A program made the position numbers and the translations under genes. The notes beneath the pieces were generated by a model, which was given only the letters and a program-made list of their open reading frames with translations, was not told where the DNA came from and made no database searches. From Mesaphorura yosii (Eukaryota; Arthropoda; Collembola; Poduromorpha; Tullbergiidae), in assembly GCA_009869945.1 (NCBI GenBank), contig WIXG01000001.1, forward strand, positions 906,416 through 970,415: DNA of 64,000 nt, given 5' to 3'. This document shows positions 37,006 through 49,127 of the stretch, in pieces. Every line of letters begins with the position of its first letter. The first letter of the stretch is position 1.

Positions 37006-38250
37006 CTACGCAATGTTGTGTTGAGATTCCCGAGACCAGCTCATAGCCTCAATCCGTCGCTCATTAAATGCATGAATCGCCTTAATCACGTACGCAGTGG
37101 TCATAGTCGTTAAACTCCAGTTGCTGTTGTTTTGCGAGTTTACGCCCGCATCCACGCTCAGACAAGGCCAGGATCCGTCCGTGCATTGGAGCTCCAGCAG
37201 CGCATTAAATGCAGGCGAAAGTTTGTTTCTAATTTTAGCCGACTGCAAAAGTTGCAGCCTCTCTTGAGTCAGGATTCTGTACGCAATGTCAAGCGGCACT
37301 GGTCCGCTGGCACACACTGGAGCGGCAGCAGCAGCTTGCTGATTTTCTCGCTCGTTGCACTCGATTTCGATCTCTCGTTCTCGGTCTTGCACACACTTCA
37401 CAAGCAATGGCAGGAATTTCTCTCTTACCCGACTCGAGGTACAGAGACAAATTGCGTTCGACACTGTGTGCAGAAACAAATCTGGCGAAGCTGTCGAGTA
37501 GGATTTGTTTGCAAGAATCTTGTGCAAATGTGCTTCAATGAGCTCAAGTTTGGAACAACAAGAACTTTGTTCATTAAATTGAATTTGGTATGCTAGTCTC
37601 AATATGTTTGCACTTGTTACGGGATCCTGTTGACAAATGCCCGACTCCGGCTGCCACTGCCAACTTCTTTTCCTGCTACTCTTCAAACGCCAGCCACTTG
37701 ATGAGATTCTTGCGTCGGAGTCACTTGGGAGCGCATGCTTCTGCATCGTCGATGAAAAGGATGAAATTTGCTGTCCTTCATCAAGTGTTGACAAAATAAG
37801 CTCGACAATCTTTTGCGCAAACTGTTTTGAAATCAAACCTTCCCTCACCAAAACCCACGTCACATTCACAGCTGTGTACGTGTCCAGTTCGTCACGGTTT
37901 CGGGTCGCCGCCAATTTGTGGAGGTGGTGCAGAAAGTCATTAATTTGATCCATTTTTGGCTTCGACTGTAGCAGCAGCACCAGTGCTTGCTTGATGCTTC
38001 GTTTCAACGATAAAAGTGACGCGTCGCTAAAACTGTCGAGAATGGAAAACAAATCGAGGTACTGCGTAAAGTTGGCAAGGATATGCCTTTGTTGTTGAGG
38101 GTCGTCACTGACACTTGAAAGACTTGAATGATGCAGTTGAAGACAAACCGAGTTGAGATTTGTGTAGTGAAAAAATGAAGCTGACGAGTGAATGAAGTCA
38201 AGCCCCCGCTTCACACTTTCCGGCACTCTGCAGGCGCTGCTCGTCGACAT
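37006..38250 (-). CDS. Intronless protein with a QW motif (alpha-toroid, terpene-cyclase-like), function unknown
   Basis: One uninterrupted frame of 414 residues from ATG 38250; the frame is open further upstream to 38358 but without another ATG. The protein is Ser/Leu/Gln-rich and predicted helical. Near the C-terminus it has NALLELQCTDGSWP, matching the QxxDGSW motif of squalene/terpene cyclases and related alpha-alpha toroids, followed by WSLTTMTTAYVIKAI, the usual next helix. No DxDD acid motif of class II cyclases is seen, nor a zinc-binding set of prenyltransferases. It ends 178 bp from the PL14 lyase, tail to tail. Absence of introns in a window where nearly every other gene has several suggests a retrocopy or an acquired gene. 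Function is not assigned. Confidence 0.55.
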   Translation of the reverse strand: MSTSSACRVPESVKRGLDFIHSSASFFHYTNLNSVCLQLHHSSLSSVSDDPQQQRHILANFTQYLDLFSILDSFSDASLLSLKRSIKQALVLLLQSKPKMDQINDFLHHLHKLAATRNRDELDTYTAVNVTWVLVREGLISKQFAQKIVELILSTLDEGQQISSFSSTMQKHALPSDSDARISSSGWRLKSSRKRSWQWQPESGICQQDPVTSANILRLAYQIQFNEQSSCCSKLELIEAHLHKILANKSYSTASPDLFLHTVSNAICLCTSSRVREKFLPLLVKCVQDREREIEIECNERENQQAAAAAPVCASGPVPLDIAYRILTQERLQLLQSAKIRNKLSPAFNALLELQCTDGSWPCLSVDAGVNSQNNSNWSLTTMTTAYVIKAIHAFNERRIEAMSWSRESQHNIA

Positions 38251-40228
38251 GTTGCTGCAGTTGGATGTGCTTTGCAAATAAACTGCCTTTGATAGGATTC
38301 CTAGTCGATGCACTACGTTCTTTCGCGGAATAATACTTTCCACGAAACTACAAACCACCGAGACGGGCCTGGTGTCAGTATTTTGTTTGTTAAAACTCGG
38401 AATTTACCAACGGATAAACTCCAGGTATGGGAAAACTTGATTGACCAACGCGGAAATACCCAGCTTCATGTTAAACAAGATCTGCTCATTGACCTTATCC
38501 TTAAAATTAGCACGAGTAGGAATTACGGATCAAATTCTCACACTTGCAAGCATGCACGTTTAGTAGCAGTTTTCCTTTTCAGTCATCGCTGCATGAATGC
38601 AAAATAAGCACAAAAACTTGAGCCAGTGTAATTGATGAGACGTGCAACCTTGACTCTAATTAAGCACAACACGTGAGATGACGACATTAGTTGAACGGAC
38701 AGTGCTGTACCGTAACCATAAGTGTTGTGCATTAAGTTCCACTTTTTGCCCACTATTCTCGGTAAGTCCAGCGTTGAAATTTAAGGTGAGAGAGTACTAG
38801 TGGATTGGACAGGACACAGAGAAGGGTTTTACCGATTTGAGCTGTTGAATGTTGTGCACGTCGTGCGATTTGAGCTACTGCGCTGCGTTTGTCATAATCC
38901 AGACGAAATTGAGCCAAAAAAAAATCATTCCTTGTCAAGACGAAATTGATTGAGCAAGCTTTTGGACTTCGATGGTGGGATTCAACGCGTTTCGCAAACA
39001 TTATCCGCACCATTAACCAAGAAATCATAAAGTGGGGATGAGTCGAGCCGAAAGGCGTGCCTTGTAGCAATTTGTAATAATTCATGGAGCCACATGTCAC
39101 ATAATGCGGTTCTTAATATTCTCCTCATCTTACTTCATCTCACCGAAACTTGTGCGTACGACGGCAGAAGGAACGGTTTCTGTTGCTCTCACTCGTCTCT
39201 TCGCGTGTACTGTGTATGATGACAAATCAAGATAGTAAACACGACGCAGTTGACTGGATGCATAACTTGAGTAAATTATGTCGCATCGTTAAATCAGACA
39301 CCAAAGACAAATTTTTGACATTGAGTATACCCTTGTAGTGCTGAAGAAATTGAGACAGTTGAACATTTGGCACGAGTTGTAAGCAAATGGCAAATGATAA
39401 TAATATCATGGTGCTAATTGAGGCAGTAAATTTGTCATACAGACTTTTCCGGTATTTTAACACTGTGACGACTGTTCACGTATGCGTACGCAAATAAAAT
39501 GAGTCATTGCCAAAGCAGACGTGCACGCATAATTTTATCGCTGTTCTCTTGCCAAGCCAAACCCAAATCTCATTTGCCTCTTTGATCTCAAAAATTGAGC
39601 ACCAAAGCAAAATTCGCGAACGCGAAGGGAGTTCTCGTTAAACTCTTTTCTCGCAGAGTTGCGAATGTGAATGATGGCTAATGGACTGCTATTAAACTGC
39701 CATTTTTGGAAGCTCCTTGTGCTCATGAAAGATTTTCATTCACTGAATACCCGAAGTAAAGAGTTCTGAGTTCATGCCCAACTTTGCTTTATACGTGCCA
39801 AGAATAAAAGTGCCAATCAAGCTTGCTAAGAATCGAGTAATTAGTCGGATGTTGATGCGGGCTGACCAGGTTTGTCCAAATGACGGACGTGGGTTGATGG
39901 TATTGACAAAACTGAAGACCTAAGTAAGAATGAAAACAGAATACGAGAGAGGTCTTCATTTACGTTTGCATTTCCTTCTTGGGCACACGTCGTAAAGTAA
40001 ATACTTATCTCATGATTTAATGATAGCGCCCGTGCATGCTGATGAGTTCAAGATCATGCTGAAGATGAAGTCAACAGACAAATAATGAATGACATGAATG
40101 ACTAGATTTATTGGAAGCATCGTTCAGTTAATATCAGTGACTTGAGCAGCAGATTCATCTTCTAACATCTGCATTGTATTTGCTTACTGATCAATTTGCT
40201 CTGCCTTTGCATTACAACGTCCTCGACA
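38251..40228. other. Intergenic, no gene seen
   Basis: Two kilobases of AT-rich DNA between the QW-motif gene and the end of the second transporter. Open frames (such as 38753-39100 -) show no motif or splice structure. Confidence 0.5.
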
Positions 40229-43200
40229 TTAGTTTGAGTCTTCCACTTCCTCTGCAATCGTTACAGGTACTCTTGCGCTGACATCGACCACCGGTCCATC
40301 CGACTGAGTGTTCAAGCCAGCTATTCCACCAACGATGGCAACAGCTGCCGAGCCAATAATCCCACTTCCTGCGCAGTTACCACTTCGCATAGTCTGAGAT
40401 AAATGACGTCCGATCTCTGAGTGCAAACGCTTTCCTCCCAGGGTCAACTTCAGCTTCTTTCCTTGTAGCATCGGGTGCTCGGGGTCAAATTCTGAGAGCA
40501 AGCAGGCTCCCAGCTCCAGTTTGTCGCAAGAGGTTATGCAGTCCCCCAAGTACTCGTTCCAGTCATCATAATTCACACCCTGAAACAAAAATTCACAATC
40601 CAACGCAGTGTTCTAAAAATGTTACATAGCATAAGACTTGATTTACCTGAAAATTCATGTCCGCAATCCCCTCCTCTGAAATGCATGTAAGTTCTTTGTC
40701 AATAAGTTCCAGATCGTCCTCGTGCTCGTGCACCTGTCCTTCACTGTGCCTACTGTGACTGTGATGAGATCTGTGACTAGAATTGCTCTGTGGTTCTGGT
40801 GAACATGGGTCCTGAGTTGGAAATGTGAGGGATAGTCGGCGACTGCTTGGAGATTGCGTGCTTTCTTGCGTCTCGCTTCTATAAAAAGACTATGATTTAG
40901 AGCCATCAATACTTGGAAACGGAGAAGACCATTTCCTTACGTTTTTATTGACGAACTCAACGTCTTTCTCCTAGCGAGCGTCTTTTTATGAAAATCAGTG
41001 ACAAACAAGAACACTGAGCCAAAGAATATGGACATAGCGGCCAAATAATGCCCGTAATTTCGGTTGACGTACGAATTTATGTAACCTAAAACACAAATAC
41101 GGCCGGCTGTACTTTATTTCATCTAAAAACCATTTAACTGTTTAATTACCACTTCGGGCCTAATTATATGTGTGCGCTTACTTACCGGAAAGTGGAACAC
41201 CAATCACGAGAGGAATGGCTTGAGCAGCTTGAACGAAAGACCAGGCCCTTGGAAAATGTCGGGCACGAACTCGTTCGTACGTGTACACTTTGAGAGTGTA
41301 ATTGTAGGCCCCAAGCCCGAATCCATAAGCACAGGCAAACATGACTAGACCATTAAACCCTTCAACTGCAGTCAGTGCCAAAATGGAGACGCCACAAATC
41401 GTGCTTGCCATCTACAATGCATGCAAAAAATATGGGGCAAGTGAGACACATTCTTACAAACGTAACACAATATCTGTATCTGATTATCGGGCTTAGCAAA
41501 AGCCATTTTCAGCCGTAGTTACTGTAATTATAATTGCTAAGCTTAAGTCAAGTGGGTGAATAAATAACCTGGCATAAGTACTGCTTGGAAACACGACACT
41601 CTTGATTCTTCTGAAGAACAATGAGACCAAATAAAACGCAGCCAGCTACCCATAAGCCTCCGATCACAGAGTACAAGACGACGACGTTGCTATCGTCCGT
41701 CTGCAGGAGCAGACTTTTGTCTGAATTGGACTGCTCAATGTACAAACAGAAACCCATTACCGTGTGCTTTCATTCGAACTAATCGCCATTCGCCGCATGA
41801 AATGGACGGAATGCGTTCTTGAAGGACTTACAAGATGGAAAAGTGGAGTGTAAATACCAAAGGCAATGAATGCGGATGAGACCAACAGAATTTGAAGCGT
41901 CTTGCTTCTGAGACATCCAAAGTCGAGAAAAGGCGGTTTGTCTTCTCGCTTCTCCTTTTCCTTCACCTGCGGCATTAAATTAAAAATCGAACCCTGTCAT
42001 TATCATTAATCGCTTATCACACTCGATTAAACGGAATTTTGCATTGCACATTGCATTGGTGCAAATTATAAATTGCAGAACGCAAATTATATGTGTGACT
42101 GGTTGAGAAGTTGCAAGTGCCATAAAAACGCACATAAATCAACTTCATTCAGAACTGGACGATTACAAAGTTTGAAGCGAATTGCTCACCTTTCTTTTCT
42201 GGTTTTTTAAGTGCAGGATTGCTCGTCTCTGCGGATGATAAAGCGAGGCAGAGCGATAGCAGGTTCCGAGGAAGAATGTAATGAAGATGAATCCAGTTAT
42301 TGCCTGAAGTCCAAGCCTCCAACCTAATGAGCTATGAATGTAAAGAGTTGAATTCGTATTCACAGATATTCGATTAGCTTACTTCAAATTATGGAATAAG
42401 TTTTGACAAATGAGTGGAGCTTCATAAAGTCCTACCTCACTGCCGCATAAATAGCTTCTGCCATTAATAAAATTCCGAAACCCGAGCTCGAGACCAGCAC
42501 AGCTTCCACGAGCTCCCGTTTTCTCTTGAAGTATTGACCGACCATTAGAGAGGACGCGTCACGAGTCAGGCCAAATCCAACTCCTGATATGAGTTGGCCA
42601 GTTAAATTACACCTACGCATTGCATATTGGTTATTGTGACTGTATTACCGATAAATAGCCCGTAGCTGACGAATAACTGATGAAACTCTGACGCAAATGA
42701 TGTGAATAGGCACCCGAGTGAAATTATGAGTCCTCCAAACACGGCGACGAGTCGTGTGCTTTTACGCTTGCAGATCGCAACCCAAATCGGTGATAAAAGC
42801 AGGGATGTGCCCACGGAGAGAACGCCAAGCCAAACTGAAATCAATTACGGTTAATAAAAGGTTGTAATTTCACTGATGAGACTGAACGGAGTTTCTTAGC
42901 CATCATTGAATTCAATAAGAGCAAGTCAGAAGCGTAGAACGCTTTGTCCTTTTCATTTAGTTCCATGCAATGTGTAATTACGTAGTGCCACTTCATTACA
43001 CAGTTTGCACTCCTTTTAGTCTTGCATTCTAAATTCATTAAAAGCTGAACCAAATATTAGTTTGTGTATTTCTACTTGTTGAAAGTTCTGACTGACGCAA
43101 GCCGAATTGTGTTTTGAACAATATCGAAGTAATGGCGACTGAAGTGAACGAACTCGTAAAATGCAGCGACTCATTCCTCGCCAAAATGCAAAACAATTAT

Positions 43201-46155
43201 GATAATCATAGACTTGAACCAATTTCCATGCAAGATGCAAATTACGTATTACATTACATTTACGGGCTACATCCCTCGCCTTCCGAAATTGCAGCAAAGA
43301 TTAAATTCGAGCCACGACTGTAGATTACTTGCATTAATTAAATCCAAGTGCTGTGCCGCATTATTTAATGAGATTCTCTGACCTTGAATGAAATAATCGC
43401 TTAATTGGACGAACCTCAAGCAAAAGTTTCAGTTATTAAGAGAGTAATAAAAACCGGATCGAGAACGAGAACCCAGTCTGTCAGTCCCAGACGCAGACTG
43501 CGGCTCTGCCAAACATTAATTGACTTAAATTGTTCTCTCTTTCACGGACTCTCGCGTGACAAAGTAAAAGAGTTTTAATATTTTGTTTGTTGTATTCCGC
43601 TTGGATCGTAAATCTACAAGATTAAAGACAAGTGCAGCGCATCCTGAAAGGCTGACTAGCTGTCGGTGGCTTGTTCGATCTGAGAGTCTCGAGTCGTTAA
43701 TCAATCACTTGCGGAATGCACGCAGGAAAATAAAAACAAGCACAGATAAGCCAGGTCGCAACGGTGACGATTACCATAATGGTTATAATGGATGAGAACA
43801 CGCACGTTGCTGGTGCTCAGAAATGACAAATTGAAGGGTTATCTTACAGGAAGACAACGCGAGCAATTCAGACACGAGTTTGCCCACAGCAAAGACTCGC
43901 ACAGCAAAACAAAACAACAACGACGTGCACAAAATCAACATTTTGGTCTCCGAACTTCAGTTTTGGCTCAAACAGCCATGTTGAACGTATTTTTAAGCGC
44001 ACGAATGTTTTATGGGCCCCTGCTGTGCTAATTTCCATAACGTTGGCCCGTCTCCTGCCACTTACTTCATTTATCATACCGCAGAACGATTACGGTGCGA
44101 GGAAAGAAAGCTCATCTGAAGTCATTGTCAATGCCACAGAATTCGCACGTGACTCGTAACTCGTAAGACGCAACCAGTAATGCACTGCGCTGGTAATTGA
44201 ATATTTATCAGGTGCGCTGCTCAAACCGATGTAAGGGGAATGCGAACAGTGAATGTGAGGCAGCTTCGAAATTTCACCAGGCAAAGCCAAGCAAGACCGA
44301 GAGAGATGAGATTTTCATGGTTGACGTTCACAGCGTGAAATTGAAATGGGAAAGACAATAGGTGGGCAGACAGAACGTGTTGGCAGACGCTATGTTGCTT
44401 CAAATCAAATGCCAATCATTCATTAACAGTTCAGATTCTTGTTCCTGAAGTTGCTCGTGATTTGCTAAATTCAAATTCCCAAGTGTTTGGCTTTGAAGGA
44501 AAGTCAAGGCGATGTGGCAATGATTTTGCTGGGGACATATGACTATGACATGCAAACATAAAATAGGATTCTGCATCGAGCATAAATTACATGGATTTAT
44601 TGGACAGATTGCAATAAAAACCCAGCAAATACCAAACGCTATCAAACCTGCACTGCGTTTGCAGTGCAAATCGTCCAATTTTGTGAGTGCGTGTTATATT
44701 TACACAGTGCGAAAACATTCGTCAAGAACACATAAAACATGTCACCCAACTACTTTACTTGCCAGATTTATGAATGAGGAAGAGAGAGACACGGCATAAA
44801 ATGAGATTCCGCGTTAATGTTAATCCGATGTCTTATATTACATAGCAGCTATTACAAAATGACAGAAATTATGGCTCATTTTATTTAATTTCTGGGGCCT
44901 CAGTGAAAATTATTGCTCAAAAGAATGCGTAATTGATACTTAAAATGAGTTTAGCGGCTGGGCCTGATCGCTCGTATTCTTGTGACTGCTTACCCGCGTG
45001 TTCCATTCCAATCCGTTGACTCGAATTCTCGTACCGAAACAATTGCGTCACCAGCAGAATGAGAATTCCGGAAGAGAACAGGAATCCGCAGAGGAGAATG
45101 TGAGTCACACACGCCGTGAAAAGTATCACATAGCCCCAGCCTCCTTCCGGGTAGTAATGCTGGGTGATTGTACTATTTGTTGTGCTCGCACTCGTAATTG
45201 TTGCGCCCGTGCTGTCCTTTCTGTTACCGTCTCCACGATTATTAACGCCAACACCAGGCGCTGGTATAGGAAAGCCGGGCAATGGTACAGCTCCGACCAT
45301 GCCCGTCTTGGTACGCACTGTGCTCGCCCTGTTTACACTTCCGCCAGCGTGTTTTCTTAGCACCATGTCACCTGTCCCAAGCCCGTTGTTGCTGTACGGG
45401 TTGCGAAAATCGAGTCGCAGCTGTTTTGTGGGAGATAACACAGGCATTGGCTTTTTCCGACCTAACAATTTGGACAACAGTCTTCTGGAAGAGTTTGGCG
45501 TTGGTGGCGAAGGAAGTGTGGGCGATTTGAGTTCAGGAGATGATGCTGAACATGAATTTTGCAAAGAAAGCCCGTGTTCGTGTTCTTTCGACATTTTTGC
45601 GAGCTTTTCTTCTTGTTTATGGTCACATTCGTCCTCGCTGTCGTCTTCCTGCCCGAAACGAACGTGCAATTTCCCGATAAGTGTCCCATCAACGTCAACC
45701 ACACCACTCGGGAGATCATCAAGTACACCGGCGGTGCTACTCAGGTCGTCCTCGTCAATATCACAGAAGTCGTAAACAAGCTGACTTACAGCAGCGGTGG
45801 CAGACTTGGCATTCGGCGAGGGCGGACTCGCGCCAGGAGATCGTTTTAATTCTGCCGTCTCATCGAGGCTACTGGAATTAGCTTCGGCTTCCACGCCTGA
45901 GTCTTTGAGCTTGTCTTTACTATAACTGGCAGTACTGTTCTCACTGTTAAATTCAATCTCTTCATCGCCCAATTCAGTTGCAACAATGTAACGGCGCAAG
46001 TCAGATGACTCAGCAGAAATTGTCCGATTCAATGAAATCAATTTGCTATCAATTCGACTGTTCATGTGGCCAAAGGTTCCTTTCAACGTCCGCCTCGGTT
46101 GGTCATTCACAAAGCCCGCGCCTGAATTGCCACTGGATTTCTTGTCTGAACTCAT
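40229..46155 (-). CDS. Second monocarboxylate transporter-like gene, inverted paralogue
   Basis: Ten exons (46155-44994, 42834-42649, 42583-42436, 42331-42190, 41966-41832, 41730-41569, 41411-41186, 41085-40941, 40878-40647, 40579-40229) give 962 residues. Exons 2-5, 7 and 8 have exactly the lengths of their counterparts in the first transporter (186, 148, 142, 135, 226, 145 bp) with the same phases. Motifs YYPEGGWGYV, YFKRKRELVEAVL and ERVRARHFPRAWSF are shared. The tail is shared too: CISEEGIADM, CITSC and SEFDPEHPML, with a His/Ser-rich insert (SHRSHHSHSRHS) in exon 9. Only one first exon is seen and it resembles exon 1C. Exon 6 is 36 bp shorter, trimming the loop before helix 8. The 2.2 kb first intron (44993-42835) holds no gene. 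Substrate is unknown. Confidence 0.85.
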
Positions 46156-48057
46156 TTTGAATGTCGCTCGTTGCACTTCACTTCATCTGAAGATCGGCCA
46201 TTGATAAAACCAACTGCACATCATTGTTGATCGATGTTGTAGTACACGAATTCGTGCGTGGCTGAATCACCGGCCGAAGTCACAAGCCAAAGAAATAATC
46301 CACAAAACGCGAATGGGTAATGCTTGACTTGACGAGGATCAAAAGGTGAGACGATTTCTCTGGCGTGTTCCATCTCAGAGTCAAGCTGAAGCCAAACTGC
46401 ACGTCTTGCGCTTGAGATTCACTTTTCTGTTCTTTCTTCCGTGCACGCGGCGCAAAGTAGAAAGAAAAGATCAGAGCCACAGTGTACGAACGTACTGATC
46501 TCTGAAATCTTTCTACCGAGTTGCAGAATGAAGCAAACGTAAGTAAAAAGTGCAGTGAATAAGTGAAAAGAAGTTCTGTGCTGAGACCGTAAAGGCACGA
46601 ATTTCCCTTGCACGTTGGACTCGGATTCTTTTCATTTTCATTACTTTTATTATGACCTGCACAGCTGCGGAGCGAGTCTCAGTTTTCTCTTTGGCGTATG
46701 CTTTTCGCCTTCTGCGTGGTGCATAACTCCCCAGTGATAAAAGCGCAGCAAACGATCGCAAAACACCCAAAAAGTTATGTAATCGTTTTCTCCCCATAAA
46801 ATTAAGTGCAGAATGCAAAGTAATGCGCATGTTTGTTGTAAAAAGCACCCGTCAGTCAATTGGCAGCATCTGGACTCTGAATTCTGCAAATGGACACCAG
46901 CTTTATTGCATTAACTGAATTTTGCCCTTCCAGACTCTGCTGGATAAGTTTGGAGGGCAAGACATACAAGCAAAACCAATGATTAATATGAAGTAACTTC
47001 GTCGACCAAGTTCATAACGCATGTAAATTAGCTATTCGCATCAGATCCGATCAATCGGCGGTCGAAGACAAGGACCCTGCCATTGCCATTGATTACAAGA
47101 GAAGTTATGATATGCATGCATGGTAAGTTTTGATAAGTAGCTACGATTGTTGCATTCATAATTCGTAACAAAGCTCATGGGTCGATCGGTTGTACAACAA
47201 ATGCTAATTAAGAGAGTTTATGTAATGCATGCAGTTATCAGTTTTACATTTCCGAATCGGAACATACAATCTCTCGAGTTGTACAAAAGGGATGCAGTAT
47301 GCAGGGAGTTTGACTTGACTACAGCTCGACTCGATCTCAAGATCAAGATTATGGGCACCAGCTTGCATGATTGCAAAGAGATAAAAGGATATAAGAGGAG
47401 ATGAGTGAACGGATTACCCGTAAAGACCAAGGCGTGGTGAGTCAAGTCCATCTCATCCGTAAACAGTTGCTGACAGCTCTTCATTCTTGGCGCATTCAAT
47501 CCCACAAAGCTGAATTTCTGGTTATTAAATATGATTTGGTATATGACTTTGACATCTCTGTCAAGCCAAAAGTATGCTCCTACTGGTTTCTGTACAGGAA
47601 TCGATTAGCATAACAAAATGCCCATGATACAAGACGAGGAACAAGATTGAAGCTTTTCAAATGCAAATACGTTCATGCACAATCGACATTTGTCAAAGTT
47701 AATGTTAGTTCAAGTCTCACGCAGCAAGGCGGACGAGCGACAAGATCAAGATGACAAAAGGGAAAATGACATTTGAATAGGGACTCGGAGCCGTTGTAAG
47801 AATTTCAGGATCACGCAGAAACATTACGAGTTATTTTCAGTTACGGGGTCCGCGTTACTGTACTGAGTGAATTTTGATGGATAGTTACTGGTGAAGGAAA
47901 CAAAGCCCCTGTTAAATATCTAGAACAAGTCATAAAGCACTAATTATCAGCACCGTTAGAATGCCATTTCCCATAAAAATTATCTGCGGTAGGCAAGTGT
48001 ATCTTTGAGCAATTGCGAATTGCGATGAATTAAGCATGGCCGGTCTCATTCCTAAAC
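46156..48057. other. Intergenic, upstream of the second transporter
   Basis: No coding region recognised on either strand. The first few hundred bases presumably hold the promoter and 5' UTR of the second transporter. Confidence 0.45.
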
Positions 48058-48387
48058 ATGGCCACGATCAGCCAGTTCTCGTGCCTGATCGCCACTTTTC
48101 TCTTCAGCATTACAGTATTTCTTCCTAATTTCGCTCCCGTGGCAGGAATAAAGCCCCGACCGTCCAACTCTGAGGGATCAATTGTGCCTGCTGTGCCTAG
48201 AAAATCGGACAGTTGGTTGAGTCAGTTTGGTGGGATGGGAGGCCTCGGCCACATGTCATTCTACCGGCCAACTGGCATCAAAGTGAGCAGATACTTTCCG
48301 ATTTGGGTGGCCATCGCCACGTTTCCTGTCTTGTGCATTCCAGTCTACTTGCTCCTCCACTTGATCTTCTTCGCCCATGTGGCTTAA
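48058..48387 (+). CDS. Small hypothetical membrane protein
   Basis: A single open frame of 109 residues from ATG 48058. It has an N-terminal hydrophobic stretch (signal peptide or anchor, about residues 8-30), a polar Pro/Ser-rich middle with a Gly-rich GGMGGLGHMSFYRP segment, and a C-terminal hydrophobic helix (about 82-107) ending shortly before the stop. No family is recognised. Amino acid composition and the two membrane segments make it more protein-like than neighbouring random frames, but it has no introns and no known homologue to support it. Confidence 0.35.
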   Translation: MATISQFSCLIATFLFSITVFLPNFAPVAGIKPRPSNSEGSIVPAVPRKSDSWLSQFGGMGGLGHMSFYRPTGIKVSRYFPIWVAIATFPVLCIPVYLLLHLIFFAHVA

Positions 48388-49127
48388 CTGTCGTGAGTTG
48401 GACTGCAGGATTTTAACTTATCTTATGATGTTAAATTGGGAAATTATTCATACAATTTTTAGGTCAACATACAACATTCCGGGTTCCGGTGCAACAATCT
48501 GCCCTGCTGCAAGTTCTGTTGCCATTCGATATCAGAGACCGTCGGAGACTTTGATTCACAGTTCCTTAAATCCATCCCTTGAAGTAGCTTAAAACGAAAA
48601 TGTTTCGAATGCTTTTAAACTTGGTGTTCTTTTGAATTAAAACATGATTTACTTAATACTCGAGCAAGAGGCGCCTTACATTGTCCATTGTTGCATTCAT
48701 TGTTACGAAGCTGTTCCCATGAGTTTACATTCACGTCGAACATTTTACCGCGTGAGAAAATGATCCTGACACGCAACTCTCGCTTCAATCGGCCAAGGTT
48801 GAACTTGCAGGTACCATCAACCTGAAAAGCCCAACGTATACCGTACGCATTGTGTGAATGAACTGATTTGTTTTACGCAACCTCACGCTGATGCTGAACT
48901 TTCTTACTGTTTACTGAAAAGGTCAACAGTGATGTAACATCGTTATGAAAATCTCACGACCAGACAAAGTGAGTGTGGGGCACCATTCGCGGCCACTTTT
49001 ACGAGTCACATTTTGTCTTAATAGTTAATTTACAGCAGCTTCGTTCCTACACGTACCACTTATACAAGCTGGACGCTGTCTAAGCTTTTCCTCCAAACGC
49101 GTCCTAAGGCAGCAATTTTCTCTTATC
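48388..49127. other. Intergenic, no gene seen
   Basis: AT-rich sequence upstream of the clip-domain gene without a recognisable frame. Confidence 0.45.

Noticed and set aside
44998-45849. Long plus-strand open frames (up to 203 codons) over the second transporter's first exon
   Set aside because: They are the antisense shadow of a real exon with GC-richer codons; no motif and no splice structure.
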